From positions 62,001 through 126,000 of the forward strand of contig NZ_JASSVS010000002.1 of the NCBI RefSeq assembly GCF_030250645.1: a stretch of 64,000 nucleotides of DNA, in the 5' to 3' direction. A program made the position numbers and the translations under genes. The notes under the pieces were generated by a model that was given only the letters and a program-made list of their open reading frames with translations, was not told the origin of the DNA and did not search any database. This DNA is from Marinobacter azerbaijanicus (lineage in GTDB: Bacteria > Pseudomonadota > Gammaproteobacteria > Pseudomonadales > Oleiphilaceae). Of this stretch, positions 34,596 through 45,343 are shown one piece after another (the stretch's first letter is position 1; the number at the start of each line of letters is the position of its first letter).

Positions 34596-34717
<122 letters not shown>

Positions 34718-34763
34718 TCAAACTGGTTGTTTTCTCGGGGCAACCCCCGATCAACGTGCGCGT

Positions 34764-34792
34764 ATACTAAAGATTCGATGGCGCTCTGTCAA
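34764..34792 (-). promoter_or_regulatory. Sigma-70 promoter for tRNA-fMet
   Basis: On the minus strand, a perfect -35 TTGACA (34792-34787) is 17 bases from TAGTAT (34769-34764). A G/C-rich stretch (ACGCGC) follows the -10, as in discriminators of stringently controlled stable-RNA genes. The -35 overlaps the rnhB stop codon. The transcribed leader holds a short hairpin (34735-34750). Confidence 0.8.
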
Positions 34793-35466
34793 TCGATATC
34801 TTCGAAGAGATCCGAAGGGTATGGGAGGTCATCGGTCTGACAAGTTTTGATCATGCCGACAGCCTCAATCGCTTCCTGAACAGGGCGGAACGAACGCCGA
34901 TGCTCGGTGGTGGCGCCCAGACGGCCGAGCGCCTCCAGGTGAACCGGCGTCGGGTAGCCTTTATGACTGGCGAATCCATAGTCGGGATAGGTCTCATGAA
35001 GTGCCTCCATCTCCCGGTCGCGTGTTACCTTGGCAAGTATGGAGGCGGCACTGATGGCTTCTACCCGGCTATCCCCCTTGATAACCGGCTCCGAAGGCCA
35101 GCGCCAGTCCGGGCATCGATTGCCGTCCACCAGTATGTATTCCGGCTGGATATGAAGCCCGGCTACTGCTCTTTCCATCGCCACCATGGTGGCGCGAAAT
35201 ATGTTCAGACTGTCAATCTCGTGAGCCTCGCAACGGCCCAGGCTCCAGGCGGAAGCCCGCTCGATGATCTGTTCGTAAAGGGCTTCACGGCGTTTTTCGG
35301 TAAGCGCTTTTGAGTCTGCCAGGCCAGGTATCGGTTTCTCCGGGTCCAGTATCACCGCCGCTGTCACCACAGCTCCCACCAGTGGCCCACGGCCCACTTC
35401 GTCGACACCGGCCAGTAGCCGGCCCTGATAGCGGCATTCAAAGGGCGGTAGTGGGCTTTTACTCAT
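34789..35466 (-). CDS. rnhB: Ribonuclease HII
   Basis: A 225-residue RNase HII that cleaves RNA in RNA-DNA hybrids and removes misincorporated ribonucleotides. The motif [17 protein letters not shown] with the catalytic Asp and Glu, then [15 protein letters not shown] and the HKGYPTPVH segment, are all present. It overlaps lpxB by ATGA. In many gammaproteobacteria dnaE follows rnhB; here tRNA-fMet and the ddd island lie downstream. Confidence 0.95.
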   Translation of the reverse strand: MSKSPLPPFECRYQGRLLAGVDEVGRGPLVGAVVTAAVILDPEKPIPGLADSKALTEKRREALYEQIIERASAWSLGRCEAHEIDSLNIFRATMVAMERAVAGLHIQPEYILVDGNRCPDWRWPSEPVIKGDSRVEAISAASILAKVTRDREMEALHETYPDYGFASHKGYPTPVHLEALGRLGATTEHRRSFRPVQEAIEAVGMIKTCQTDDLPYPSDLFEDID

Positions 35467-36659
35467 GACCGTTTGCCTTCAATCAGCGCTGAAACGGCGG
35501 CTGCCGCCTGCTCATCAGCATTCTGCCGTAACTGTTCATGCAGATGCGAGAAAGCTTCCGTAAGGCGAGCACGCCCAGTGCTGTTTTCCAGCCGCTCCAG
35601 CACGGCCTCGCCCAAAGTCTCGGGTGTGGCATCATCCTGCAGCAGCTCCGGCACCAGGGGCTCCCTGGCAAGCAGGTTGGGCAGTGCTACATGGGGAACT
35701 TTTACCAGTCGTGACACCAGCGCGTAACTGAAGCCGCTCAGCCGGTAGCCCACTACCATGGGTTTTTTGAGCAGCATGGCTTCCAGGGTGGCGGTTCCGG
35801 ATGCCAACAGAACCACATCGGACGATGCCATCACTTCCCTTGAACGACCACGCACGATGGTTACCTCAAGCTTCACATCCAGAGCGTCCAACAGGGCGCG
35901 AACCTGCCGTTCCCGTTCCCGGTTGACACAGGGAATTACCAGTTGCAGGTCGGGGCGCTGGCCCTGGAGCCACCGTGCGGCCTCGAGAAACAGGGTACCG
36001 AGACGTTCTACTTCCCCTCCCCGGCTGCCCGGCAGGATAGCCAGCACGGGGGCATCGTCGCGGAGACCCAAGGCTTTACGGGCGCCAGCGGTATCCGGTG
36101 TCATCGGAATTCGGTCTGCCAGGGGGTGGCCAACGAAGGCCACGGGGATGTTGTGCTCTTCGTAGAACCGCGCTTCGAAGGGAAACAGCGTCAGCATCAG
36201 ATCGACGGATCTGGCGATCTTGAAAATACGTTTCTGGCGCCACGCCCAGACCGACGGGCTGACATAGTGTGCAGTCAGCATGCCGGCATCACGGCAACGC
36301 CTTTCAACACCCAGGGTGAAGTCCGGTGAATCGATGCCAATCACCACGTCCGGTGGTGTTGCCAGCAGGTACTCCATCAACCGGGCGCGAATGCTGAACA
36401 GCTCGCGGATGCGGCCAAGAACTTCCACCAGCCCCATGACGGAAAGCCGCTCCATGGGCACCAGCGAATGGAAACCTTCAGCCACCATTTCCTCGCCACC
36501 GATGCCCACGAAGCGGGCATGGGGATACCGGCGCCGGAGCGAGCGGATCAGACCCGCGCCGAGGATATCGCCGGAGGCTTCCCCGGCTATGATGGCAAAA
36601 GTTACTTTGCGGGTACTGACAACAGCATTGTCGGGATGGTCCGTCACCGGGATTAACAC
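35463..36659 (-). CDS. lpxB: Lipid-A-disaccharide synthase
   Basis: A 398-residue membrane-associated glycosyltransferase that joins UDP-2,3-diacylglucosamine and lipid X. The N-terminal [16 protein letters not shown], the central [12 protein letters not shown] and the nucleotide-binding [12 protein letters not shown] segments are typical. The gene lies between lpxA and rnhB in the standard lpx order. The ATG at 36659 adds a short polar extension before VTFAIIAGE; a start further in is possible. Confidence 0.95.
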   Translation of the reverse strand: MLIPVTDHPDNAVVSTRKVTFAIIAGEASGDILGAGLIRSLRRRYPHARFVGIGGEEMVAEGFHSLVPMERLSVMGLVEVLGRIRELFSIRARLMEYLLATPPDVVIGIDSPDFTLGVERRCRDAGMLTAHYVSPSVWAWRQKRIFKIARSVDLMLTLFPFEARFYEEHNIPVAFVGHPLADRIPMTPDTAGARKALGLRDDAPVLAILPGSRGGEVERLGTLFLEAARWLQGQRPDLQLVIPCVNRERERQVRALLDALDVKLEVTIVRGRSREVMASSDVVLLASGTATLEAMLLKKPMVVGYRLSGFSYALVSRLVKVPHVALPNLLAREPLVPELLQDDATPETLGEAVLERLENSTGRARLTEAFSHLHEQLRQNADEQAAAAVSALIEGKRS

Positions 36660-36666
36660 TCCCTGG

Positions 36667-37458
36667 TCAGCGGATTATGCCGCGGTCTGCACCACGAAGG
36701 GATTCAATCAGCGGCTGCACTTCGGGAATATCCGGATAGGCTTTTTCCAGCTCCACTACGGCCTGTTCAGTTGTCAGACCCTGGCGGTAGATCACCTTGT
36801 AGGCCCGGCGGAGAATCAACAGTACCTCCTTGCTGAATCCGCGGCGCCGCAGCCCTTCGACGTTCATACCGAATGGCTGTGCCGACTGGCCGCTGGCCAT
36901 GACGTAGGCGGGAATATCCTTGAGCACGATGCTGCCACCGGCACTCATGCTGTGAGTGCCGATGTGACAGAACTGGTGAACCATGGTGCCGCCGCCAAGG
37001 ATCGCATAGTCCCCCACTGACACATGACCGGCCAGCGTGGCGCAGTTTGCCAGGATGGTGTTATCGCCAATGATGCAATCGTGGGCCACATGGACATAGG
37101 CCATCAGCAGGTTGCCACTGCCAATACTGGTTTCACCCCGGTCCTGAACGGTACCCCGGTGGATGGTGCAGTTTTCGCGAATAGTGTTGTCGTTGCCGAT
37201 CACAAGCTTGGTGGGCTCACCCGCATACTTCTTGTCCTGGCACTCTTCACCCACACTGGAGAACTGGAATATGCGGTTATTCCGGCCAATTGTGGTGGGG
37301 CCCTTGATTACCACATGGGACATGATTTCGGTGCCCTCACCGATCTCCACGTCCGGGCCAATATAGCTCCACGGGCCAACAGTCACGTTGTCGGCCAACC
37401 TGGCAGACGGATCCACGATCGCCTGAGGATGGACTCCCGACCATTCTTTTGTCGCCAT
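36667..37458 (-). CDS. lpxA: UDP-N-acetylglucosamine acyltransferase
   Basis: A 263-residue trimeric left-handed beta-helix acyltransferase, the first enzyme of lipid A synthesis. Hexapeptide repeats fill residues 10-190, with the catalytic His in VHVAHDCIIGD, and a C-terminal helical domain begins near GLRRRGFSKE. Its ATG shares one base with the fabZ stop (TGATG), so the two are translationally coupled. Acts in the cytoplasm with acyl-ACP as donor. Confidence 0.96.
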   Translation of the reverse strand: MATKEWSGVHPQAIVDPSARLADNVTVGPWSYIGPDVEIGEGTEIMSHVVIKGPTTIGRNNRIFQFSSVGEECQDKKYAGEPTKLVIGNDNTIRENCTIHRGTVQDRGETSIGSGNLLMAYVHVAHDCIIGDNTILANCATLAGHVSVGDYAILGGGTMVHQFCHIGTHSMSAGGSIVLKDIPAYVMASGQSAQPFGMNVEGLRRRGFSKEVLLILRRAYKVIYRQGLTTEQAVVELEKAYPDIPEVQPLIESLRGADRGIIR

Positions 37459-37892
37459 CAGACTTCTCTCTCAGCGGTCAATATTTCTGCCACACAGACA
37501 ACCTCATCATCGACCAGTGCGCGGCACTCGAATTTATAGATTCCACGTTTGCCCGAGATCATCCGGGACTCCAGGCTCAGCCTGTCTCCCGGCACAACCG
37601 GGCGCTTGAAGCGCGCCTTGCTGGAACCAGCCAGGTATTGTACCACGCCATCCGACGGCTTCCGGCCAACCGTCAGAAACCCGAGAATACCCGAGATCTG
37701 CGCCATGGCTTCGATAATGAGTACGCCCGGCATAATGGGATTGTTTGGAAAGTGGCCGTTAAAAAAAGGCTCATTCAGGGAAATGTTCTTGTATCCCTTG
37801 ATAAACTGCCCTTTCTCCGCCTCGGTCACCCGATCAACCAGCAAAAACGGGTAGCGATGGGGCAGGTATTCCATGATCTCTTTGATGTTCAT
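37458..37892 (-). CDS. fabZ: 3-hydroxyacyl-ACP dehydratase FabZ
   Basis: A 144-residue hot-dog-fold dehydratase of type II fatty-acid synthesis. The catalytic His lies in [13 protein letters not shown] and the Glu in [12 protein letters not shown]; the [13 protein letters not shown] signature is complete. ATG 37892 ([11 protein letters not shown]) is chosen; ATG 37898 two codons upstream is nearly as good. It competes with LpxA/LpxD for 3-hydroxyacyl-ACP, and its position between lpxD and lpxA is standard. Confidence 0.95.
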   Translation of the reverse strand: MNIKEIMEYLPHRYPFLLVDRVTEAEKGQFIKGYKNISLNEPFFNGHFPNNPIMPGVLIIEAMAQISGILGFLTVGRKPSDGVVQYLAGSSKARFKRPVVPGDRLSLESRMISGKRGIYKFECRALVDDEVVCVAEILTAEREV

Positions 37893-37909
37893 AATCATCA
37901 GTAACGGCC

Positions 37910-38935
37910 TCAGCCTTCTATTTTCTTTTCCAGTTCTTTTAGCCGACGCGCCATGGCGTCCAGCTGACGAAAACGCACGGCGTTCTTGCGCCACTGCCGG
38001 TTACTGTCGGCGCTGGTTCCGGACGAATATACACCAGCCTCCCGAATATCTCCGGTAACGAGGGTCATACCTGTCAGGTGAACCTTATCCGCGATATTCA
38101 GGTGCCCTGCCACGCCAGAAGCACCACCAAACACACAGTGGCTACCAATACGGGTGCTGCCGGCAATGCCAACCATTGCCGCCATGGCGCTGTGATCACC
38201 GATACTGACGTTATGTGCTATCTGTATGAGGTTGTCGAGCTTTACCCCGTTGCCAATCACCGTGTCGTCCAGCGCGCCACGATCAATGGTGGTGTTCGCG
38301 CCCACCTCAACATCATCTCCCAGGACCACCCGGCCAAGTTGTGCGATCCGGTGCCAGGCGCCTTTTTCATTGGCAAACCCGAAGCCATCCGAACCGATAA
38401 CCGCACCACTGAGAATATGGCAGCGCTTACCCAATATGATGTCGTGCGCCAGGGTTACTCGCGGTCGCAGCACTGACTGCTCACCAATGTTGCAACGGGC
38501 TCCGATAATGCAGCCGGCACCGACCACTACGTTGTCACCGATCACTGCCCCTGCCTCCACAACAGCCTGGGGGCCGATACTGGCGCTCCGGGATACCTGC
38601 GCAGATGCATCCACAACCGCCGATGCATGAACGCCGGGTTGTGGCACGGGCGCGGGGTCAAACCAGTGGCTCAGGCGAGCATAACCAAGATAGGGATTGT
38701 CCAGTAACAGGACGTTGGTAGGGCACTGATCAGCGACAGACGGAGAAACGATAACAGCAGAGGCACGGGTATCCGACAGGTAGCGGGCATAGGACGGGTT
38801 GGCCAGAAATGCAACCTGGCCGGGAGCCGCCGCCTGAAGCGTGGCAAGCCCCTCGATTTCGGTCTCGGGGTTGCCCCGGAGTTCCGCCCCAAGCTCAGAG
38901 GCAATATCGCCCAGCCGGTATGAACGCTTTGTCAT
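37910..38935 (-). CDS. lpxD: UDP-3-O-(3-hydroxyacyl)glucosamine N-acyltransferase
   Basis: A 341-residue lipid A acyltransferase. An N-terminal uridine-binding domain (residues 1-100) precedes a long hexapeptide-repeat beta helix with the catalytic His in [14 protein letters not shown], and a C-terminal helix ([15 protein letters not shown]) closes the trimer. The start is ATG 38935 ([10 protein letters not shown]); GTG 38947 is an alternative. Follows skp on the same strand. Confidence 0.95.
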   Translation of the reverse strand: MTKRSYRLGDIASELGAELRGNPETEIEGLATLQAAAPGQVAFLANPSYARYLSDTRASAVIVSPSVADQCPTNVLLLDNPYLGYARLSHWFDPAPVPQPGVHASAVVDASAQVSRSASIGPQAVVEAGAVIGDNVVVGAGCIIGARCNIGEQSVLRPRVTLAHDIILGKRCHILSGAVIGSDGFGFANEKGAWHRIAQLGRVVLGDDVEVGANTTIDRGALDDTVIGNGVKLDNLIQIAHNVSIGDHSAMAAMVGIAGSTRIGSHCVFGGASGVAGHLNIADKVHLTGMTLVTGDIREAGVYSSGTSADSNRQWRKNAVRFRQLDAMARRLKELEKKIEG

Positions 38936-38986
38936 TGTCAGCTCCACAAGGTTTTTCCGGGCTGGCCATTTTCCGGCCCGCCGTTA

Positions 38987-39484
38987 TCAGCGCTCCAGTT
39001 TCTCCAGTAGCTCATCCGTCAGGTTCATGTCGGGTTTGACATATACCACAGCCTCGCTGGGCAGAATCAGGTCGAGATCGTGCTCTTCGAGCAACTCCTG
39101 GACAGCCGCATCCACGCCCGGGCGGGCATCTTCCAGGAACTGCTGCTTGCGGTTGGCCACTGCGGAATCCAGGCGCTGCTTCAGGAAGTTGAATTCCTTG
39201 ACCTTCTCCTGAAACTCGGCGGTAATCTTGTTGCGCTCGGAATCATTCATCATTGCGCCGTCTTTCTCCAGGCGGTTCTGCAGCTTGCGGGCAGCCTCCT
39301 GAGCTTCCCGGACTTTCGCCTCCTCACCGGCAAAATCCCTCTGCATCTTTTCACTGAATGCCTGAGCATCGCTGGAGGAGAACAGCGCCTGACGCAGATC
39401 AACCACCCCAATCCGGGTTTCAGCGGCAACTGCAGAGGTTGCCATCAATGCAGCCAACATTACTGCCATGGACAATCGGAACAT
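38987..39484 (-). CDS. skp: Periplasmic chaperone Skp/OmpH
   Basis: A 165-residue OmpH-family chaperone. The signal peptide (residues 1-22, cleaved after SAVAAE-like sequence) is followed by a short beta segment (RIGVVDLRQAL), long charged coiled-coil arms and a C-terminal strand. Skp trimers hold unfolded outer-membrane proteins on their way to BamA, encoded next to it. ATG 39484 has a GGAG ribosome site and gives a clean signal peptide. Confidence 0.93.
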   Translation of the reverse strand: MFRLSMAVMLAALMATSAVAAETRIGVVDLRQALFSSSDAQAFSEKMQRDFAGEEAKVREAQEAARKLQNRLEKDGAMMNDSERNKITAEFQEKVKEFNFLKQRLDSAVANRKQQFLEDARPGVDAAVQELLEEHDLDLILPSEAVVYVKPDMNLTDELLEKLER

Positions 39485-39534
39485 GTCATTTCTCCTGTCT
39501 ATCAATTTGTACGGCGTTTCTGTCCGCTCTCTGA

Positions 39535-41853
39535 TCAGAATGTCTGACCCAGGGAGAACTGGAATACCTGGGTATCGTCACCATCCTGGTCATTCAGAGG
39601 CTTGGCAAGGCTGAATGCCAGCGGACCGACCGCTGTGATCCACTGAAATCCTACACCCACCGATAGCCGGACTTCATCCAGTGCCGGATCAAAGTTCCGA
39701 TCGGCATCAAAGACCTGCCCTGCATCCAGGAAGAACGCCGTTCTCATCGAACGGGTGTCCCCGGCGAATGGCGTGGGAAAGATCAGTTCAAGGCTGCCCT
39801 CTGTGAGCAGGCTGCCGCCGAACGGGTCCGGATCGGAAAAGTCGTTAGCCGCGTTCGTGGCCTTTGGTCCCAGGGAGTTTGCCTCATAACCTCTTACGGA
39901 ACCATAACCACCGGCGAAGAAGTGCTCGTAAAATGGCATCACAGTCCGCCCACTATACCCATCACCGTAGCCAATCTCCGAGCGCGCCCGGAATACCCAG
40001 GTCTGGTTTTCATTGAAGGGCTGATAGAACTCTGTTTTCTGGTTCACTTTATAGAAGGTCAGATCACTGCCGGGAACGGCAACGTCGGTAGACAGGGAAA
40101 CACTGTAGCCATCGGTTGGCAGAACACCACGGTTCAGGGTACTACGGCGCCAGGAACCGAACAGGAAGTAGTTGTTGAAGTCGTTACCCTCTTCATCAAT
40201 GAAGGTTCGTACTTCATCGGATGTAAAAGCCCCCTCCTGGATCTTGGAAAGCGTATAGCCAAGACCGAAATTGAGCCGGGTGATATTATCCGTGGGATAC
40301 CCGAAGGTGACCCGTCCACCGTATTCGTCCAGCAGGTAGGATGAAATATCCTGCTCTTCAAAATCCGTTTCTCGGGCGAACACACTGAAGCCGCGGCTGA
40401 CGCCATCGACAGTGTAATATGGGTCCTGGTAGGAGAAGTTGGCGCTCTTGATGGAGTCGCTGATGTTCACTCCAAAGGATACCCGTTTACCACTACCGAA
40501 GAAGTTGTTCTCGGACACATTGGCCCCGAGAATAACACCGGATGCCTGTGAGAAGCCTACCGACGCGGAAAGACTGCCGGTTGCCTGTTCTGTCACAGAA
40601 TAGTTCACGTCCACGAGGTCGTCGGTTCCCGGAACCGGAACCGTCTCCACATCCACGGTTTCAAAGAAGCCAAGCCTCTCGAGACGGGTTTTCGAAAACT
40701 CGATTCTGTCTGTGGAGGCGACACCGCCCTCCATCTGGGTCATTTCCTGGCGCAAAACGTCGTCTCTGGAGGAGACGTTGCCGTCGAAATTAATACGCCT
40801 GACATACGCCCTTTTCCCGGGCTCCACAAAGAAGGTAACCGCAGCTGTATCGTTCTCGCCCGGCTCTGGCACGGCATTCACATTCGCAAAGGCGTAACCT
40901 TCACGGCCGAGACGTCTGGACAGAGCCTCCGAAATCGCCGTCATACGGGAACGGGAAAATACATCGCCTTTTTCAATGGGGATCAGTTCCTTCAGCTCTT
41001 CTTCGTCAACGATGAGCTCGCCCCGCAGGTTGACGTCAGAGACTGTGTACTGGGGCCCCTCATTCAAAGAGATGGCGATAAATACCTGTTTCTTGTCCGG
41101 TGAAATGGATACCTGGCTGGATTCAACATTGAAGTCGATATAGCCCCGGTCAAGATAGAAGGAACGAAGGGATTCCAGGTCGCCACTGAGTCGCTCACGG
41201 GCATATTTGTCAGAATTGGTGATGGAGTTCCACCAACTGGTGGTTTCCAGTTCAAACAGACCCAGCAGGGTTTCATCGTCGAAGGCTTCATTGCCGACAA
41301 TGTTGAGGTGCTGGATGGCCGCCACCGAGCCTTCGTTGATATCGAGACTGATCGCAACCCGGTTTCTCGGAAGATCCTCAGCAGAGGCCTTTACTCGGGC
41401 ATTGTAACGGCCCTGGCTGATGTAGGAGCGCAGGATTTCAAGCTCCAGGCGTTCTAGCGTGGCGCGGCGAAATACCTGGCCTTCCTGCAGCCCTGCGCTG
41501 GCCAGCGCATCCATCAGCATGTTGGTTTCGATATTCTTATTGCCTTCAATATCGATGGAAGTGATTGACGGCCTCTCCTTGACGGTCAGGATCAGCACGC
41601 CTCCATCCCGGCTGGCCTCAATATCGGTAAAAAGCCCTGTGCGGAACAGGTCCTTGATGGCAGACGATAACTCGAGTTCATCGATCGGTTCGCCGATGGA
41701 CACAGGAAATGCAGAAAAAACCGTTCCCGCGGATACCCGCTGAAGGCCTTCTACCTCGATATCGGATACGGTGAACTCGTCAGCCAGAGCCGGTCTCATG
41801 GCGGAAATGGCTACTACCAAGCCTACAGCTAAACCCAGAAAAGAACGTCTCAT
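39535..41853 (-). CDS. bamA: Outer membrane protein assembly factor BamA
   Basis: A 772-residue Omp85 protein. After a signal peptide (about 1-24), five POTRA domains run to about residue 420, and a 16-strand C-terminal beta barrel ends in a terminal Phe (LGQTF). The conserved VRGYEANSLGPK barrel motif (an RGF/Y-type loop-6 motif) is present. It inserts beta-barrel proteins into the outer membrane. Flanked by rseP and skp as in most gammaproteobacteria. Confidence 0.96.
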   Translation of the reverse strand: MRRSFLGLAVGLVVAISAMRPALADEFTVSDIEVEGLQRVSAGTVFSAFPVSIGEPIDELELSSAIKDLFRTGLFTDIEASRDGGVLILTVKERPSITSIDIEGNKNIETNMLMDALASAGLQEGQVFRRATLERLELEILRSYISQGRYNARVKASAEDLPRNRVAISLDINEGSVAAIQHLNIVGNEAFDDETLLGLFELETTSWWNSITNSDKYARERLSGDLESLRSFYLDRGYIDFNVESSQVSISPDKKQVFIAISLNEGPQYTVSDVNLRGELIVDEEELKELIPIEKGDVFSRSRMTAISEALSRRLGREGYAFANVNAVPEPGENDTAAVTFFVEPGKRAYVRRINFDGNVSSRDDVLRQEMTQMEGGVASTDRIEFSKTRLERLGFFETVDVETVPVPGTDDLVDVNYSVTEQATGSLSASVGFSQASGVILGANVSENNFFGSGKRVSFGVNISDSIKSANFSYQDPYYTVDGVSRGFSVFARETDFEEQDISSYLLDEYGGRVTFGYPTDNITRLNFGLGYTLSKIQEGAFTSDEVRTFIDEEGNDFNNYFLFGSWRRSTLNRGVLPTDGYSVSLSTDVAVPGSDLTFYKVNQKTEFYQPFNENQTWVFRARSEIGYGDGYSGRTVMPFYEHFFAGGYGSVRGYEANSLGPKATNAANDFSDPDPFGGSLLTEGSLELIFPTPFAGDTRSMRTAFFLDAGQVFDADRNFDPALDEVRLSVGVGFQWITAVGPLAFSLAKPLNDQDGDDTQVFQFSLGQTF

Positions 41854-41896
41854 TCAATAATTTCGCCTGTTGATGCGCGTAAAGAGTTCGCAATTC

Positions 41897-43246
41897 TCAC
41901 AACCGCATCAGGTCGTTGTAAAGTGCAAACACCATTAATGTGAGGATCATTGCCATACCAATACGTAATCCCAAAGCCTGGGCCTGCTCCGAAAGCGGCT
42001 TTCTGCGAACGGCTTCGATGGTGTAGTAGACAATATGCCCACCATCCAGTACCGGTACTGGCAACAGATTCAGCACCCCAAGGCTGACACTGAGGTAAGC
42101 AAGAAAACGTACAAAATCTTCGAAGCCGGAACTTACACTGGCTTCGGCTATCCTTGCAATGGTAATCGGCCCGCTCAGGTTAGTGGGAGAGAGCAGTCCG
42201 GTCACCATTTTCTTTATCGCCACCAGTGTCAGCCTGGTGTCGCCCCAGGTTTCCGACATGGCATTGGGAATGGCTGCAAGGGGACCGTAACTGACGTCGC
42301 GCAGCACCTCATCAGGCCAGGTCACTTCACTGACGCCGGCTCCTACGAGCCCGGTGACGGTTCCGTCCTCCGCTTTATTTTCTGCAGGTGTCACCACGAT
42401 CTGCTGCGTACGGCCATCACGCTCAACTGTCAGTTCCAGCGGTGTCTCGGGCGCCTCACGGATAAACTCCACCAACTCGAACCAGTCTGAAACTGGCTCG
42501 CCATCAACAGCGACTATCCGATCCCCGGTTTTGAGTCCGGCCGCCTCTGCGCGGCCTCCGGGCGCAATCTGCCCCAGTACCGGCGGGACATCCGGCCGCC
42601 AGGGTGTAACTCCGAACTCACCCAGAGGGTTGGGGTTTTCTTCATTCAGGCGCCAACCGTCCAGGGAACCTGTCAGGGTGCCACGGCTGCCATCCCGGGA
42701 AACATCAATGGTAATCTCACCGAACTCACCGGTGCGCTCAAGCAGGCGCATGTTAACATCACGCCAGGACGTTACCCGGCGATCATCGACCGCATGGATT
42801 TCCATGCCCGAGGCAAGGCCGATTCGATCAGCGACACTGCCCTCGTTGACCTCTCCAACGATGGGCGCAACGGTGGTGAAACCCACCACACTGAGCAACC
42901 AATACGCAAAAATGGCAAAAAGGAAGTTGGCCACAGGCCCTGCCGCAGCGATGGCAATGCGCTTTGAGGGAGATTTGGAATTGAAGGACAGGTGCTTCTC
43001 GTCATCCGGTACCGGCCCTTCCCGTTCATCCAGCATCTTTACATAGCCACCCAGGGGGATGGCTGCCACTGCGAACTCGGTGCCCTGGCGGTCATACCAG
43101 GAAAACAGCGGTTTGCCAAAACCCACTGAAAAACGCAGCACTTTCACACCACAACGCCGCGCCACCCAGAAGTGACCAAACTCGTGAAGCGTTACCAGAA
43201 TGCCCAGCGTCAGTACCAGCGCCAGTATGGTTTCAACTATCTGCAT
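41897..43246 (-). CDS. rseP: Site-2 protease RseP
   Basis: A 449-residue membrane metalloprotease. The zinc-binding HEFGHFWVAR is in the first helix and the LDGGH motif (PVPVLDGGHIVYY) near the C terminus; two PDZ domains lie between them. It cleaves anti-sigma factor RseA to release sigma-E in response to envelope stress and removes remnant signal peptides. Located between dxr and bamA, which is a sigma-E-linked context. Confidence 0.95.
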   Translation of the reverse strand: MQIVETILALVLTLGILVTLHEFGHFWVARRCGVKVLRFSVGFGKPLFSWYDRQGTEFAVAAIPLGGYVKMLDEREGPVPDDEKHLSFNSKSPSKRIAIAAAGPVANFLFAIFAYWLLSVVGFTTVAPIVGEVNEGSVADRIGLASGMEIHAVDDRRVTSWRDVNMRLLERTGEFGEITIDVSRDGSRGTLTGSLDGWRLNEENPNPLGEFGVTPWRPDVPPVLGQIAPGGRAEAAGLKTGDRIVAVDGEPVSDWFELVEFIREAPETPLELTVERDGRTQQIVVTPAENKAEDGTVTGLVGAGVSEVTWPDEVLRDVSYGPLAAIPNAMSETWGDTRLTLVAIKKMVTGLLSPTNLSGPITIARIAEASVSSGFEDFVRFLAYLSVSLGVLNLLPVPVLDGGHIVYYTIEAVRRKPLSEQAQALGLRIGMAMILTLMVFALYNDLMRL

Positions 43247-43294
43247 AATGCTCTCTGTTGATGTTGATCAGCCCGCCGACCGAGCTCGCCTGTA

Positions 43295-44488
43295 TCAGAC
43301 AGCCAGCCCCGGAATCTGTTCCCGGGCCCGGAAACGCGCTTCCGCATCCTTAGTGAAAATGGTATCGAAACTGTCTGCCGGCACAACTTCGACCGCAGCC
43401 AGCGTCCGCTCAATGATAGAGGGAATATCCGCAAAACACAGTTTACCGGCCAGAAATGCCGCCACTGCTTCTTCGTTGGCTGCGTTCAGCACTGCCGGCG
43501 CGGTTCCTCCCTGTTGGAACGCCTCGGCGGCCAACCGAAGACAGGGAAAACGCTCCAGGTCTGGCCTCTCAAAATGAAACTGCCCGATACGGAAAAGATC
43601 CAGCGGCGCGACCCCGGCATCGATTCGCTCGGGCCAGGCCAGGCCATTGGCAATCGGGGTGCGCATGTCGGGGCTACCGAGTTGTGCGAGCACGGAGCCA
43701 TCGGCGTATTCCACCATCGAGTGAATGATGCTCTCCGGGTGTACGTGCACTTCGATCATATCTGGCGTGGTATTGAACAGCCAGCAGGCTTCAATCAACT
43801 CCAGCCCCTTGTTCATCAGTGTTGCGGAGTCCACTGAGATTTTCTGGCCCATGGACCAGTTAGGGTGAGCGCAGGCCTCCGCTGGCAAAACGTGGCGAAG
43901 GGCCTCTGCCGTATAGGTCCTGAACGGGCCACCCGAAGCGGTCAGCAGGATACGGGTGACGCCCGCGCCAGCTGTATCCCGGATCCTGTCCGCCGGCATA
44001 CACTGGAAAATGGCATTGTGCTCGCTGTCGATGGGCAACACTTCCGCACCGGAGGTACGCACAGCATCCATAAACAGCTTGCCGGACATCACCAGCGCTT
44101 CCTTGTTGGCCAGCAGCACCCGCTTGCCGGCGCGCACGGCCGCCAGCGTGGGCGGCAGGCCCGCAGCGCCTACAATGGCGGCCATAACGGTATCGGCCTC
44201 TGGATCTGCGGCCACCTGCGCAAGCGCCTCGGCACCACTGAGTACCGTTACCGATGGCAGGTCGGAAAGCGCTGCAGACAGCGCCTGGCCAGCGGCCTTG
44301 TCCGCCATTACTGCATAGCGGGGGCGGAATTTATGGCACAACTCAGACATGGTTTCGACACTGGTACTGGCGGTGAGCGCATGTACCGAAAAGCGATCCG
44401 GATGCCGGTGAATGACATCGAGTGTGTTCAGGCCAATGGAGCCCGTTGCACCCAATATGGTTACGCATCGCTTCACGGAGATCACCAT
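43295..44488 (-). CDS. dxr: 1-deoxy-D-xylulose 5-phosphate reductoisomerase
   Basis: A 397-residue NADPH-dependent enzyme of the MEP isoprenoid pathway. N-terminal [16 protein letters not shown] binds [17 protein letters not shown] and ASGGPFRTY supply metal and substrate ligands; [17 protein letters not shown] is the family signature. Its ATG overlaps the cdsA stop (ATGGTGA region). Product feeds UppS, encoded two genes upstream. Confidence 0.96.
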   Translation of the reverse strand: MVISVKRCVTILGATGSIGLNTLDVIHRHPDRFSVHALTASTSVETMSELCHKFRPRYAVMADKAAGQALSAALSDLPSVTVLSGAEALAQVAADPEADTVMAAIVGAAGLPPTLAAVRAGKRVLLANKEALVMSGKLFMDAVRTSGAEVLPIDSEHNAIFQCMPADRIRDTAGAGVTRILLTASGGPFRTYTAEALRHVLPAEACAHPNWSMGQKISVDSATLMNKGLELIEACWLFNTTPDMIEVHVHPESIIHSMVEYADGSVLAQLGSPDMRTPIANGLAWPERIDAGVAPLDLFRIGQFHFERPDLERFPCLRLAAEAFQQGGTAPAVLNAANEEAVAAFLAGKLCFADIPSIIERTLAAVEVVPADSFDTIFTKDAEARFRAREQIPGLAV

Positions 44489-45321
44489 TGCCCCGTGGTT
44501 AGCCAGCCAAGCAGGGTAATGACCAGCGCGAATACCGGAATCGCTGCCGTCAGGCTGTCAATTCTGTCCATTATGCCACCATGCCCCGGCAACAGTTGAC
44601 TGCTGTCCTTGATGCCGCGAAAGCGTTTGAGCATGCTTTCGAGAAGGTCACCGAGCACGGAAACGGCGCCGGTCACCAGGCTGGCAAGGACCAGCAACAG
44701 TGACTGCGCCAGAGTAGCCGACGCCAGCAGGCTGATAATCACAGCGAATACGGCAACGGCCGCCAGGCCTCCCCAGACACCCGCCCAAGACTTTCCGGGG
44801 CTGACTCGTGGCGCGAGCTTGGCCTTGCCGAAAGCGCGACCGGCAAAGTAGGCGCCGATGTCAGCTACCCAAACGACACAGAAGACATAGAGAATCAGCA
44901 GAAGGTTATTGGCGCTGTCACCAAACTGAAAGCCACCGGTACGTAAGTGGTTGAGCCCTACCCAGGCAGGAACCAGCACCAGCAGCCCCATAACCGCCCG
45001 GGCCGGCACACTGCCCCAGCGCCCGGAACCGTCCGGATAGCTTCTAACCAGCAAGAAACATAAAACCCACCAGGCAAGCGCCAGCCACAGCACCACCAAA
45101 GCAGGCACGTTCAACAGGCCATAGAGCACCGCTGCAACCACCAGAGCGTAGCCAACGCGGGCTGCCGGTGATTCCATGCCGGACATGTTGGCCCATTCCC
45201 AGGCGCCAATGGTGATGATGGCACCGGTGAACAGGGCAAAGCCAAGAGGTGGCAGGAAGAAAATGCCGCCGATGGCAATTGGCGCCAGTATGAGCGCGGT
45301 GATAATACGGGTCTTGAGCAC
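44482..45321 (-). CDS. cdsA: Phosphatidate cytidylyltransferase
   Basis: A 279-residue polytopic membrane enzyme making CDP-diacylglycerol. The C-terminal signature around [13 protein letters not shown], then [23 protein letters not shown] (given in part: [19 protein letters not shown]), holds the metal-binding Asp residues. The start is set at GTG 45321, giving [14 protein letters not shown], which is the usual CdsA N terminus; an ATG at 45378 would overlap uppS. The ribosome site is weak in either case. Confidence 0.92.
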   Translation of the reverse strand: MLKTRIITALILAPIAIGGIFFLPPLGFALFTGAIITIGAWEWANMSGMESPAARVGYALVVAAVLYGLLNVPALVVLWLALAWWVLCFLLVRSYPDGSGRWGSVPARAVMGLLVLVPAWVGLNHLRTGGFQFGDSANNLLLILYVFCVVWVADIGAYFAGRAFGKAKLAPRVSPGKSWAGVWGGLAAVAVFAVIISLLASATLAQSLLLVLASLVTGAVSVLGDLLESMLKRFRGIKDSSQLLPGHGGIMDRIDSLTAAIPVFALVITLLGWLTTGQW

Positions 45322-45343
45322 GGTATCGTTCGCTATCTTGTCG